Assembly (NCBI RefSeq): GCF_900142135.1
Contig: NZ_FQZU01000019.1
Span: 49,675 to 113,674 of the forward strand
Source of the DNA: Desulfatibacillum alkenivorans DSM 16219
GTDB taxonomy: Bacteria; Desulfobacterota; Desulfobacteria; Desulfobacterales; Desulfatibacillaceae
Direction: 5' to 3'
DNA: 64,000 nucleotides
Part shown: piece by piece, positions 16,626 through 25,355 of the stretch
Layout: every line of letters begins with the position of its first letter
Position numbering within the stretch: the first letter of the stretch is position 1
The notes under the pieces: model-generated
The model's database searches: none
What the model was told of the DNA's origin: nothing
The model's input: the letters and a program-made list of their open reading frames with translations, nothing else
Position numbers and translations under genes: made by a program

Positions 16626-17726
16626 ATAGCATAGCAATCGGGTCAGGAACCCGCGCATTTCCTCTTCGGAAACCAATTCCTCGGCCTTTTTTTCAAGAAT
16701 TTTTTGCTCGTACATTTTCAGGTCCGCTTTGCGAAGCACGCTGTCCATGTTTTCGGCCCGGGCTGCGTGGACCCCGATGCTCAACCCCAGGGAAACGCCG
16801 GGGATGGCGGGGTCCTGATTCCATTGCTCCAGCAGGTTCCGGATCCGCAAAGCCAGCTTGTCGCCGTCCTCCTGGCCGGCAAAAGGCATGAGGACGACGA
16901 ATTCGTCCCCGCCGTATCGCGCCAGGATGTCGGATTTTCTCACGGACTGCTTCAGCACATCGGCCACCTGGACAAGCACCTGATCCCCTATCAGGTGCCC
17001 CAACCGGTCGTTGATGCCTTTTAAGCCGTTCACGTCCATGAACAGTATGCACAAGGTCTTTTTATACCGTTTAACCCGGTCCACTTCCCTGCGGATGGCC
17101 TCGTTGAAATACAACCGGTTGTTGATTCCCGTCAGAGAGTCGATCATGGCCATTTCGCGAACCCGCTGGTGCAAAAAGGCGTTTTCGGCGGCAATGCCCG
17201 TAAAGGCGCCGATGGAGTTGAGAATTTCCATATCCTCCTGCGTGAAGGATTGAAGACCGTCGTCGCCCTTTCCATCCGGGGACAATTTATTGATGAGTTC
17301 GATGGCGCCCACCACCTTGTTGCCGCCGTTCACCAACGGCACGCAAACCACGGAATGGGTCTTGAAACCCAGCAACTCGTCCACCCGGGGGCTGAACCTG
17401 GCGTCTTCCCGGACGTTCTCTATGACCAGGGGTTTCGCGTTCTGGCAAACCCAGCCCACAATGCCCTCCCCGCACTCCAGATAAAACCGGCGCAGTTTGG
17501 TCGCGTCCACGCCCATGACGATCTCAAAGCGCAGCCGTCCTGTGTCCTTGTCCACCAGAAGCAGGGACCAGTTTCGCGGGTTGAAGTGCTCGCCCACAAG
17601 GGCCATCACCCGTTCAAAGACGACCTTTGGGTCCAGGGAGGACGTCAAAATTCTCCCGATTCTGCAAAAAATGTTAGGGCTCATGTTGCAACCGTGCGTT
17701 GTTTGTTCGGAAAGATTGTTTGTCAT
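16587..17726 (-). CDS. GAF-GGDEF diguanylate cyclase, probably with altered C-terminus
   Basis: A 379-aa cytoplasmic diguanylate cyclase making cyclic di-GMP from two GTP. A GAF sensor domain covers about 20-185, then a short helix, then the cyclase domain with intact GGDEF at 272-276 and an RKSD inhibitory I-site at 263-266 (RxxD five residues before GGDEF), so product inhibition is expected. The start at 17726 is preferred to an upstream in-frame one at 17867, whose extra 47 residues are low-quality sequence. The last ~20 residues (TRLLCYSFRIILYHNYSF) are unlike the family and are encoded by AT-rich DNA at the integrase end, suggesting that insertion of the element replaced the native tail. 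Confidence 0.85.
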   Translation of the reverse strand: MTNNLSEQTTHGCNMSPNIFCRIGRILTSSLDPKVVFERVMALVGEHFNPRNWSLLLVDKDTGRLRFEIVMGVDATKLRRFYLECGEGIVGWVCQNAKPLVIENVREDARFSPRVDELLGFKTHSVVCVPLVNGGNKVVGAIELINKLSPDGKGDDGLQSFTQEDMEILNSIGAFTGIAAENAFLHQRVREMAMIDSLTGINNRLYFNEAIRREVDRVKRYKKTLCILFMDVNGLKGINDRLGHLIGDQVLVQVADVLKQSVRKSDILARYGGDEFVVLMPFAGQEDGDKLALRIRNLLEQWNQDPAIPGVSLGLSIGVHAARAENMDSVLRKADLKMYEQKILEKKAEELVSEEEMRGFLTRLLCYSFRIILYHNYSF

Positions 17727-17927
17727 AGTATGGCGCTCTAACGATCCTGGAGGTTTAAGGTGTTCTGCGGGGCGTTGCTCTATGGCGGCGTCCGGTGTTT
17801 TTGAACGATGATTATCACGACGACTGCATGGAGAGCAAGCCCGCGCCCCGCAAAATAAATTGTCCATGTGATCAATTCCTGCTATACCTCGCTATAAAGG
17901 ATGCAATTTTCACACCAGGAGCGGAGC

Positions 17928-18665
17928 ATGCGAAGTATTGTTTACGGCGGTTTGACCGCCTGGGGCGTCTTGGCCTTCCACCTGCCCCAAATGTGGCTGA
18001 TGGTTTTCCTGCTTTTTCCCAAAACCGGGCCGGGAACCTGGCGGGATGCGGTTTTCAACGCCCTGATATTCGCCGCCTGGGGCTTGATGCACAGCATCCT
18101 GGCGCGGGACTTCTCCCACAGGATCATGGCGAGACTCGTGGGCGAGGATTTTGTTAAGCTGCTTTACGTCTCCATCGCCGGACTGACCCAGTGCGCCTTA
18201 ATTTTTTTATGGAGGCCGCTGGAAGGGGTGTTCTGGCAGGCGGAAGGGGTTTGGCGCGGGGTGTTGATCGCCGCTTTTCTGGCCGCAGCCGGCGCAGTCT
18301 GGGTCACGTCCATTCTATTGGACTACATGGAAGCCTTAGGCGTGCGCGCCGTAATCAGGCGCTGGAAAAGGCAGGAGGCGCCGCCGCCGGCTCTGTCCAT
18401 GAAAGGCCCCTACGCCCATTGCCGCCACCCGGTGTATTTTTTCACCCTGTTCTTCCTCTGGATCGGACCGGTCATGAACGCAACCCGCCTGGAATTCGCC
18501 CTTTTGGGGACGATTTACGTGCTGGCGGGCATGCGCCTGGAAGACAGGGACACGGCCAGAATTCTCGGGGAGGATTACCGGGAGTACCAGAAACACGTGC
18601 CTATCCTCATCCCCAGGCTCAAACCCTGGCGGCGGGAAAAAGGCGATCCGGCCGCCGGGATTTAA
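17928..18665 (+). CDS. ICMT/NnrU-like membrane methyltransferase-family protein
   Basis: A 245-aa integral membrane protein with five or six hydrophobic segments. The C-terminal part has the signature of the isoprenylcysteine carboxylmethyltransferase / NnrU / PEMT superfamily: GPYAHCRHPVYF, then a hydrophobic stretch, then RLEDRDTARILG followed by YREYQKHVP, which forms the SAM-binding pocket in characterised members. A lipid or small-thiol methyltransferase role (for example MddA-like) is possible, but the substrate is unknown. The start at 17928 has AGGAGCGGAG just upstream and is better than 17901. The gene is convergent with the HEAT/SEC-C gene, with 2 bases between stops. Confidence 0.7.
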   Translation: MRSIVYGGLTAWGVLAFHLPQMWLMVFLLFPKTGPGTWRDAVFNALIFAAWGLMHSILARDFSHRIMARLVGEDFVKLLYVSIAGLTQCALIFLWRPLEGVFWQAEGVWRGVLIAAFLAAAGAVWVTSILLDYMEALGVRAVIRRWKRQEAPPPALSMKGPYAHCRHPVYFFTLFFLWIGPVMNATRLEFALLGTIYVLAGMRLEDRDTARILGEDYREYQKHVPILIPRLKPWRREKGDPAAGI

Positions 18666-18667
18666 TG

Positions 18668-20566
18668 CTATTTGTTCAAGCAGCATTTCTTGTATTTTTT
18701 GCCGCTCCCGCAGGGGCAAGGGTCGTTCCGGCCCACTTTAGGCGTCTCCCTGCGATAGGTTTCCTGGTCCTGAAACCCCATGAACGGATCATCCGGTTCG
18801 TCGTCCAGGTAGTCGTCAGCGAAGTCGACATCGTCGTCTTCAACGTAATCGTCTTCATAACGGTAGTCATCCCCTTCAAAAAATTCGTCATCATCCTCCT
18901 CTTCGTAAAAGCCCCCCTCCATGGCTTCTTTTACCAATTTGCCCGCCCAACCGCCTATGGATTTCCTGATTTCAACCAATTCCTCCTTCTCGGGAATGTC
19001 CTTTCCATGGAGCGCGGCCAGCGTTTCCAGGCCGTCCGCAACAATTTCATCGAATCCGTCATGAAAAAGATCCTGCAGAAAGGAAATCCCCCTTTCATCC
19101 CCGATCATCTTTAGCGTTTGGGCCAGGTCTTCCGCATCTTCGTCATCACCTTCACACTTCTCCCAATTGTCCACGGCGGCGTCAAAGGCTTCGGCGAAGG
19201 GAGCATTTTCAAACAGCATGATTTTTTCATGGGGTTCCAGCCATGTACTCTTCAAGACCGCCTCAAACAAAGGCTCCTGGGCGGCAATGGTGAAGCTTCC
19301 CAAAACCGTCATGGCGGCGTCCCTTATCATTTCATCGTCCCCGAAATTCTCCATCAAACGCATCAGGGAGGGGATAAACATTTTATTTTTCATCCTGAGC
19401 ATTAAAGTCAAAGCCCATTTTAATCCTCGAAACGAAGGGCCGCTGTCCACATACTCAGACAAGGCCTGGGGGGCGCCATTGTTAACAAGAGCATTGGCAA
19501 GCGCCACAGGCATCCGGTCTTCAACGGCTTCCAGGGCGGACGTCTGGTCCTGGGGGGAGGCGCCCGGGGACAAAGCCTTTTTGATGAGGCCCCGGGCGTA
19601 GAATGTCAAAAAGCATGCTGTGGCGCCGCGGGACATGTCCAGAAAAATGCTGTTCTGATGTCCCGGATCGGCCCACCAGAACTCGTGGGAGGCGAAATGC
19701 CGCAGGATGGCCGCGGCAACCCGGTCCATCCCATGAATTTCCTCCATTTCCGCGGAGATTTCCTCTCCGGAGTAGCGTTCAGCAACCAGGTTCTCCGCTT
19801 CCTCGGCCAGGACGGCGGCATAATTCCGGTATTGTTTGCGCTTAAGGTGAACGGCGGCTTTTTCCAGAAAACCCCGTGAATCTTCAACCCAGGGCGCCAT
19901 GCGGGACAGGTATTCCATAACTCCGGGAAACTCCTTCCGCAACTGGGGCGCCCGAAAATTCCGGAGCCATTCCAAATAAAGATTGCCATCCACGGAGAGG
20001 ACAAGGTCCTTCAGAACATGCAAAGGAGACTTGGCGCCGCCCTGTTCCAAGTAAGGATCAAGAACCTCCGCCACATCCTCCGGCCGGCCGAACTTCAGCA
20101 ATTTCATGCCGACATCGATCTTTTCATACAGGGGAGACTCTTTATAGAGATCCTTCAGCGCCTGGCGGCACTCTTCGATCCCTGTCCCGGCCAGGTAATC
20201 CTCCACGGATTCCCTCATGACGCCGTCGTATTCGGAGCCTGAGCGCCAAAGCCGGACAAGATCCGCAGCCACATCTTTGGCGCCCATTTCGATCAGGGCG
20301 TCTATTCCTATTTCCTGGTTAAGATCATATTCCGTCCAGATCAGGTCCATGATTTTAGGGGCATATTGAACGGCCTTGGAAGAGCCTAAAAGCCTCATCA
20401 GGCTGGGAATCATTTCGTCAGGCGGATTGTCCAGCAGGTTCTCAACCTCCTGCGGGCAGGACTCCGGGTATAAATTGGCTAAATTCTGCAAAGCCCACAA
20501 TCTGACTAAAAGGTCTTCATGATTCAAGCGGCCAACGTAATCATTTTCCGTCCAAAGAAGCTGCAT
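18668..20566 (-). CDS. HEAT-repeat-like protein with C-terminal SEC-C zinc motif
   Basis: A 632-aa soluble protein. Most of it is made of helical HEAT/ARM-like repeats (recurrent patterns such as [13 protein letters not shown] and [15 protein letters not shown]). A very acidic linker (runs of Asp and Glu, about residues 570-605) follows, then [17 protein letters not shown], the SEC-C zinc-binding motif that in SecA contacts SecB and ribosomes. It may be an adaptor linking a client to the ribosome or secretion machinery (inference). The start at 20566 has GAGGAGG six bases upstream; an open frame extends to 20623 without a site. Confidence 0.8.
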   Translation of the reverse strand: MQLLWTENDYVGRLNHEDLLVRLWALQNLANLYPESCPQEVENLLDNPPDEMIPSLMRLLGSSKAVQYAPKIMDLIWTEYDLNQEIGIDALIEMGAKDVAADLVRLWRSGSEYDGVMRESVEDYLAGTGIEECRQALKDLYKESPLYEKIDVGMKLLKFGRPEDVAEVLDPYLEQGGAKSPLHVLKDLVLSVDGNLYLEWLRNFRAPQLRKEFPGVMEYLSRMAPWVEDSRGFLEKAAVHLKRKQYRNYAAVLAEEAENLVAERYSGEEISAEMEEIHGMDRVAAAILRHFASHEFWWADPGHQNSIFLDMSRGATACFLTFYARGLIKKALSPGASPQDQTSALEAVEDRMPVALANALVNNGAPQALSEYVDSGPSFRGLKWALTLMLRMKNKMFIPSLMRLMENFGDDEMIRDAAMTVLGSFTIAAQEPLFEAVLKSTWLEPHEKIMLFENAPFAEAFDAAVDNWEKCEGDDEDAEDLAQTLKMIGDERGISFLQDLFHDGFDEIVADGLETLAALHGKDIPEKEELVEIRKSIGGWAGKLVKEAMEGGFYEEEDDDEFFEGDDYRYEDDYVEDDDVDFADDYLDDEPDDPFMGFQDQETYRRETPKVGRNDPCPCGSGKKYKKCCLNK

Positions 20567-20951
20567 GGTTTCCTCCTCACTATTCATATTCCTGGGTAAG
20601 ATAGGGTCCTTTATCAATGACACATCCCCCTTTCGGAGTCAAAAAGAGTCGGCCAATACCTAAAAACCATCCTTGGATTGGCGCCGGCCTCAAAAATCTT
20701 TATAAATGGGAACTTTTCCCCCACTGCCGGAAAGGCCATGCAAAGGTTCCTTTCCCTCATGCGCCTTCCATAGGCAATGCATAAATACTGAAAAATATAT
20801 CATTAAAAAATATTAAATATATCATTTATCAATGAATAAATTCATTATGGAAAAATCTGTTTTCCGGGGGGCGTTCCCATAGCCTAAAAGCAATTCCGGC
20901 TTGCATCTCCTTGGCATTAATAATAATATGGCGCGCAGGGAGGATTGAACT
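20567..20951. promoter_or_regulatory. Divergent promoter region with repeats before TetR gene
   Basis: This 385-bp gap separates the divergent HEAT/SEC-C and TetR genes. AAATATATCATT occurs at 20793-20804 and again at 20815-20826 (22-bp period, two helical turns). A palindrome AATGAA-TAAA-TTCATT follows at 20831-20846 and resembles operators of TetR-family fatty-acid regulators. The cluster lies ~110 bases before the TetR start and is a good autoregulatory candidate. No gene is seen in the gap. Confidence 0.45.
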
Positions 20952-21551
20952 ATGCCGAAAAAGCGGAAACCCCATGGAAGGGATGAGGTAATGGCCTCGG
21001 TTTTGGAAGCCGCTTCGGAGCTGTTTGCCAATAAAGGCGTGGCAGGCGTGTCTGTAAGGGATATTGCGGCCAAGGCGGGAGTGAATCATGGATTGATTCA
21101 TCGCCATTTTGGCTCCAAGGAAGTACTGCGCCGGCAGACGCAGGAAAAGCTGTCGGCCGATTTAATTGGCGAAATGGGCCCGGGATCAAGTTTTGAAGAA
21201 ACCATGTCCATGGCTTGGGCGGCCCTGCTGAAGCACGACGCCTATTGGAGGGTGCTCGCCCGCACTCTGCTGGACGGAAAATGGCAGGGGGAAATCCAAA
21301 GCGATTTTCCGTTTGTGGACCTGGCTGTGCAAATGGCAAAAAAGGAGCAAGAACAGGGGCGGATCATTGAGGACGCCGACCCCGAAATGATCGTGGCCGG
21401 CATCATGGCCATGGCGTTGGGCCTGGAGGTTTTTCAGGATTACATACTCACAGCCGCCAAGCTAACGGACGGAGATCCATTGGAAACCAAGGCGAACATC
21501 CTGAATTTTTGGAGAAATCTGATAAAGCTAAAAGAAGAGCCCCCTGAGTGA
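20952..21551 (+). CDS. TetR/AcrR-family transcriptional regulator
   Basis: A 199-aa one-component repressor. The N-terminal TetR helix-turn-helix is clear: ELFANKGVAGVSVRDIAAKAG then VNHGLIHRHFGSKEVL. The rest is the helical ligand-binding and dimer domain, too divergent to name a ligand. GGAGG precedes the start. Candidate operator repeats lie upstream. It is convergent with the K+ channel gene (9 bases between stops), so its target is either itself or a gene elsewhere. Confidence 0.9.
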   Translation: MPKKRKPHGRDEVMASVLEAASELFANKGVAGVSVRDIAAKAGVNHGLIHRHFGSKEVLRRQTQEKLSADLIGEMGPGSSFEETMSMAWAALLKHDAYWRVLARTLLDGKWQGEIQSDFPFVDLAVQMAKKEQEQGRIIEDADPEMIVAGIMAMALGLEVFQDYILTAAKLTDGDPLETKANILNFWRNLIKLKEEPPE

Positions 21552-21560
21552 AACCGCTTT

Positions 21561-22391
21561 CTATAGCGGAGCGCCGCAGTATTTGCAATATTCAGCATCC
21601 GGGTCGTGCCCCTCTTTGCTGCATTGAGGGCACGCCTGAGTGCTGATTTTTTTTTGCCCCGGGCCTTTGACCAGCTCCGCGGAGACAATCCCCGTGGGCA
21701 CGGCGATGATGGCGTATCCCAAAATCATCACCAGGGCGGCCAGGGCCTGCCCGGGCGCGGTTTTGGGGGAAATGTCCCCGTAGCCGACCGTGGTGAGCGT
21801 TACCACAGCCCAATAAATGCTGGCGGGAATGGAGACGAACCCGTTTTTCTCGCCTTCGATCACGTACATGGCCGAGCCCAGGATGACCACCATGGCGGCC
21901 ACGGCGAATAAAAACACCGTAATCTTGCGTCTGCTGGAAGCCAAAGCGCCCATGAGCACATTGGCCTCCCCCACGTATTGAGCCAGCTTGAGGACCCGAA
22001 AGACGCGGAGAAGCCGCAAAACGCGGATGACGGTCAGGTAATGGCTGCCGGGGATGAGAACGCTCAGGTAGGTGGGCAGAATCGCCAACAGATCGACTAT
22101 TCCGAAAAAGCTGCCGGCGTAGCGCAGGGGCTTGCCCACGCAAATCAGACGCAGGACGTACTCCACGGTAAACAGCACGGTGAAACCCCACTCTAAAACA
22201 TAAAGCGCCTTGCCGTATTGAACCTGGATGCTGTGAACGGAGTCGGCCATGACCACCAGCACGGAAAGCATGATGCTGATGATGAGAATCACATCAAAGG
22301 CTTTTCCGGCCGGGGTGTCGGCTTCAAAAATGATCTCATGGCCTAAGGCGCGAAGGCCGCCGGGCCGCAAATCCTTTTTATAAGTAGTCAT
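21561..22391 (-). CDS. Voltage-gated K+ channel with C-terminal zinc ribbon
   Basis: A 276-aa six-transmembrane ion channel. S1 is about 32-52, and S4 (118-138) has the arginine ladder RVLRLLRVFRVLK. The selectivity filter TVGYGD is at 201-206 between pore helix and S6, so it is K+-selective. After S6 the short cytoplasmic tail ends in a zinc ribbon, Cys254-x2-Cys257 ... Cys269-x2-Cys272, an unusual replacement for a cNMP-binding or coiled-coil tail. It lies 51 bases downstream of the PATAN/cNMP gene on the same strand, so the two are probably one transcript. Confidence 0.88.
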   Translation of the reverse strand: MTTYKKDLRPGGLRALGHEIIFEADTPAGKAFDVILIISIMLSVLVVMADSVHSIQVQYGKALYVLEWGFTVLFTVEYVLRLICVGKPLRYAGSFFGIVDLLAILPTYLSVLIPGSHYLTVIRVLRLLRVFRVLKLAQYVGEANVLMGALASSRRKITVFLFAVAAMVVILGSAMYVIEGEKNGFVSIPASIYWAVVTLTTVGYGDISPKTAPGQALAALVMILGYAIIAVPTGIVSAELVKGPGQKKISTQACPQCSKEGHDPDAEYCKYCGAPL

Positions 22392-22442
22392 GAGAGCTGA
22401 TGATTGAAAACCGCCCGCGGAATAAACCCGCCCCTCGCCCGG

Positions 22443-23621
22443 CTATCTTTTCCGGGTCATTTTTTCAAAATCGCAGGCAATCAGGGTGGTCACGGAAACG
22501 CAGGCGGCCACGTGGTCCAAAATCGCCCGGATCATGGGGGAAGCCTCATCGTACTCCTGCTGCACAAGCTCCAGATCCAAAGGCGCCAGTTTGACGTCTT
22601 CCGTGGCGTACAGGGCCGCGCCCGAAGGCTCGTGCCCGGTGTTTATGCAGGGAATGTTCCCCACGTAATCCCCTTTTTCCAAAAACGCCAAAGGGATTGG
22701 GCCTTTTTTGGTCTTGCGCACCACGCAGACTTCGCCTTCTTCGATCAAGTGAGCCTGCTCGTCCGTAGAGCCCTGCTCCATGAGCAGGCGTTTTCCGGCC
22801 AGCACTTCCTTGACGTTCAATTGTTTCAGGTGAATGTCCACAACCGTATCCGTGGCTTGACGCAACCTTTTATCCAGACTTACCGCAATGGACCGGAACT
22901 TGGGCGTCAAAATGGAAAATTCCGTGTGGATGCGCTGCATGTCCAGCACGCCCAGGGCGACCCGGCCCCTGGCCACCAAAGTGGCGGTTCTGACGCTTTT
23001 GGTGCTCATGAGGGAAGAGATGTTGCCGATGAGCGATCCGGGCCCCAAACGGGTGATTGTCACCCCGTCCTTGGGCGTCTGGCGAATAACGTCCGCGTAT
23101 CCGTCCAGCATCACGCATATCCAGTCCCCGTGCCGCCCCTGGGTCACGATATTCTTTCCGTTGGCGACTTCCTCCTCGTCAAGCACGTAGGAGTAGTTGG
23201 AGATAGGCCTTCTGACGACGGGCAGGTTGGAGCCGTCCGTGGTATTTTGGTCGTCTTGAGTGAACGCCTCTTCCGGACCTTTTTTGGCAATCTTTCCGTC
23301 GTCCAGCATCCGGGTGCCGTCCAGGATGATTTCCATCATTCCCGCTTTTATCACCCGGGAGGCGGTGACTTTTTCCGTGGAAAAAGTAAAAGTTCCTTCC
23401 ACCCAGCCAAATAATTCATACAGGGCTTCTATGCCGCTTTTATCTTCAGCCAGGGCGTCAAGGGCCGCGCCTTTGCTAAAATAAACCACCCCCGGCGTCG
23501 GAGTGTATGGATTTTTAACCCGTAAAATACCCGAACAAGTATTGGTATGGAGAAGCTGCAGCACATCAGGCAAGGTCAAAAACTCCAGATTGCCGGACAA
23601 AGCGCTCGTATCAACAGTCAT
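22443..23621 (-). CDS. PATAN (DUF4388) protein with two cNMP-binding-like domains
   Basis: A 392-aa soluble signalling protein. Residues 1-120 match the DUF4388/PATAN domain (GNLEFLTLPDVLQLLHTN and SGILRV near the start). Two cyclic-nucleotide-binding-like beta-rolls follow: about 140-255 (with 'GSLIGNISSLMSTKSVRTAT' at the phosphate-cassette position) and about 265-385. The canonical Arg-rich cassette of CRP is only partly kept in either, so ligand binding is uncertain. It lacks a DNA-binding domain. Being just upstream of a K+ channel, it could act as a detached cNMP sensor for the channel (inference). Confidence 0.8.
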   Translation of the reverse strand: MTVDTSALSGNLEFLTLPDVLQLLHTNTCSGILRVKNPYTPTPGVVYFSKGAALDALAEDKSGIEALYELFGWVEGTFTFSTEKVTASRVIKAGMMEIILDGTRMLDDGKIAKKGPEEAFTQDDQNTTDGSNLPVVRRPISNYSYVLDEEEVANGKNIVTQGRHGDWICVMLDGYADVIRQTPKDGVTITRLGPGSLIGNISSLMSTKSVRTATLVARGRVALGVLDMQRIHTEFSILTPKFRSIAVSLDKRLRQATDTVVDIHLKQLNVKEVLAGKRLLMEQGSTDEQAHLIEEGEVCVVRKTKKGPIPLAFLEKGDYVGNIPCINTGHEPSGAALYATEDVKLAPLDLELVQQEYDEASPMIRAILDHVAACVSVTTLIACDFEKMTRKR

Positions 23622-24036
23622 ATCTATATTGCCCCTGTCGGTGGGTTAGTTTAAACAGGTTCGTTTTTAATAATTGAAAAATCGGCCTTCTATCTTCAAT
23701 AACCCTAACAAATGCACCCCGGATTTGGCAAGCCTTTTGTAATCCGCCTTTCGTGAGGAATTTCACTGGAGCCCCATGAATTTTATCACTATTATTCATA
23801 GTTTTTACTTTCCCGGGCAGCAAGGAACTGTCATGCGCACCCTCTTTTCGCCGCTGTTTCGCCCTGCCCCCAATTTTTTCCATGATGGGCCTGAAAACCC
23901 AGCCATTGCATTTTCGGCAATTCTGTCGGATACACTAAGGAGTTTTCTCCGGCGGCCTGCAAAGGCCCAAGAAACCCGGCCAATGATCCCGGGGCGGTGC
24001 AAAAAACCATGCAGCCTCATGAAGAAAGGCGCCCTC
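23622..24036. other. Divergent intergenic region, no gene recognised
   Basis: About 415 bases between the PATAN/cNMP gene and the amidohydrolase. Open frames on both strands (for example 23611-23883 minus) have atypical composition and no good ribosome-binding site. The plus frame upstream of 24037 stays open to 23776 but looks non-coding. Promoters for both flanking genes are expected here; none stands out. Confidence 0.4.
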
Positions 24037-25350
24037 ATGACATACGACCTGATTATTGAAAACGGAATTTTGCTTACAGTGGACGCGGACTCCCATATTT
24101 ATGAAGACGGTCTAATTTGCGTCGCCGGCGGCGAAATCATGTTCGCCGGCCCCAGGGAAAAGGCTCCGGAAGGCAAGGACGCCCGGCAAGTCCTTGACGC
24201 CGGCGGCGGAATCATCATGCCGGGCCTCGTAAACTCGCACACCCACGTTCCCATGAGCATCTTCCGGGGGCTGGCCGACGACCTGCCCCTGGAAACATGG
24301 CTGAACGAACACATATTCCCGGCGGAAGCCGCGCACATCAACCCTCAAACGGTCCGAATCGGGACCCTGCTTTCCTGCGCGGAAATGCTGCTTTCAGGAA
24401 CCACCTGCTTCTGCGACGGCTATTTTTACGAAGACGCCGTGGCTCAGGCTGCGTCGGAGACCGGCCTCCGCGCCGTCCTGGCCCACGGAATCATAGACTT
24501 CCCGGCGCCCGGCGTTCCCGACCCCAGCCAAAACGTGCAGGCCTCGGTCAGCTACGCAAAGGAATGGAAAGGAAAAACGCCGCTTATCACGCCGTCCATC
24601 TTTTGCCACTCGGCCTATACCTGTTCGGCGGAAACCATTCAAAACGCCAAAAAGGAGGCCGCCGCCCTGGGCGTGCTCCTTCAAATCCACGCGGCCGAGT
24701 CCAAATTTGAGCACACGCAAAGCATGGAGCGGCACGGCCTTTCTCCGGTCCAATATTTGGACGGGCTGGGCGTCCTGGATCAAAACACCCTTCTGGTGCA
24801 CGGCGTATGGGTGGACGACAAGGACATGGAAATCCTCTCTCAAAAAAAAGCCGCCGTGTCCGTGACCACGCACAGCGAAATGAAGCTGGCTTCGGGCGTG
24901 GCGCCCATCCCAGCCTACTTGCGCGCCGGAGTAAGGGTGGGCCTGGGTACGGACGGTCCGGCGTCCAACAACAACCACGATATGTTCGGCGAAACGGGCC
25001 TGACCGCCAAAATCCATAAGGCCCTGGATCTGGACCCCACGGAACTGGATGCAGCGACCGCCATCGCCCTGGCCTCCAGGATGTCGGCCGACGCCATCGG
25101 CCTGGGAGCTGTGACGGGCTCCCTGGAAAAGGGAAAAAGAGCGGACATCATTGTCATTGACCTGAACGCGCCCAATATGACGCCCATGTATCACCCGGAC
25201 TCGGCGGTGGTCTATGCGGCTTCGGCGGACAATGTCAAGCACGTGTTCGTCGACGGCCGGCAGTTGGTTGAAGACGGACGCCTGACCGGCATGGACATAG
25301 GGCAAATCATGCATGAAGTGCGGGGTCTTGCAAAAATAATTGGGGGGTAA
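24037..25350 (+). CDS. mtaD: Amidohydrolase, MTA/SAH deaminase type
   Basis: A 437-aa metal-dependent amidohydrolase close to 5'-methylthioadenosine / S-adenosylhomocysteine deaminases, which convert the adenine to hypoxanthine. Metal-binding HTH is at 68-70 (PGLVNSHTH), with later QIHAAE and a catalytic LGTDGPASNNNHD segment, then an EKGKRADIIVID composite-domain end. The start at 24037 follows AAAGG and aligns with the family N-terminus (MTYDLIIENG); ATG 24019 is an alternative. The next gene starts 5 bases after the stop. It would salvage SAH or MTA, but related cytosine or chlorohydrolase-type substrates cannot be excluded. Confidence 0.85.
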   Translation: MTYDLIIENGILLTVDADSHIYEDGLICVAGGEIMFAGPREKAPEGKDARQVLDAGGGIIMPGLVNSHTHVPMSIFRGLADDLPLETWLNEHIFPAEAAHINPQTVRIGTLLSCAEMLLSGTTCFCDGYFYEDAVAQAASETGLRAVLAHGIIDFPAPGVPDPSQNVQASVSYAKEWKGKTPLITPSIFCHSAYTCSAETIQNAKKEAAALGVLLQIHAAESKFEHTQSMERHGLSPVQYLDGLGVLDQNTLLVHGVWVDDKDMEILSQKKAAVSVTTHSEMKLASGVAPIPAYLRAGVRVGLGTDGPASNNNHDMFGETGLTAKIHKALDLDPTELDAATAIALASRMSADAIGLGAVTGSLEKGKRADIIVIDLNAPNMTPMYHPDSAVVYAASADNVKHVFVDGRQLVEDGRLTGMDIGQIMHEVRGLAKIIGG

Positions 25351-25355
25351 ACAAT

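Noticed and set aside
16456..16660. tRNA gene as integration target at the integrase end
   Set aside because: No cloverleaf-like sequence or TTCGA/TTCAA T-loop with matching arms was found; the junction falls in a protein gene.
22404..23414. A 336-codon plus-strand frame opposite the PATAN/cNMP gene
   Set aside because: Antisense shadow; no domains and no ribosome-binding site.
23611..23883. Possible 90-aa minus-strand gene upstream of the PATAN/cNMP protein
   Set aside because: Poor start context, no recognisable fold, and it overlaps the start of a clear gene.
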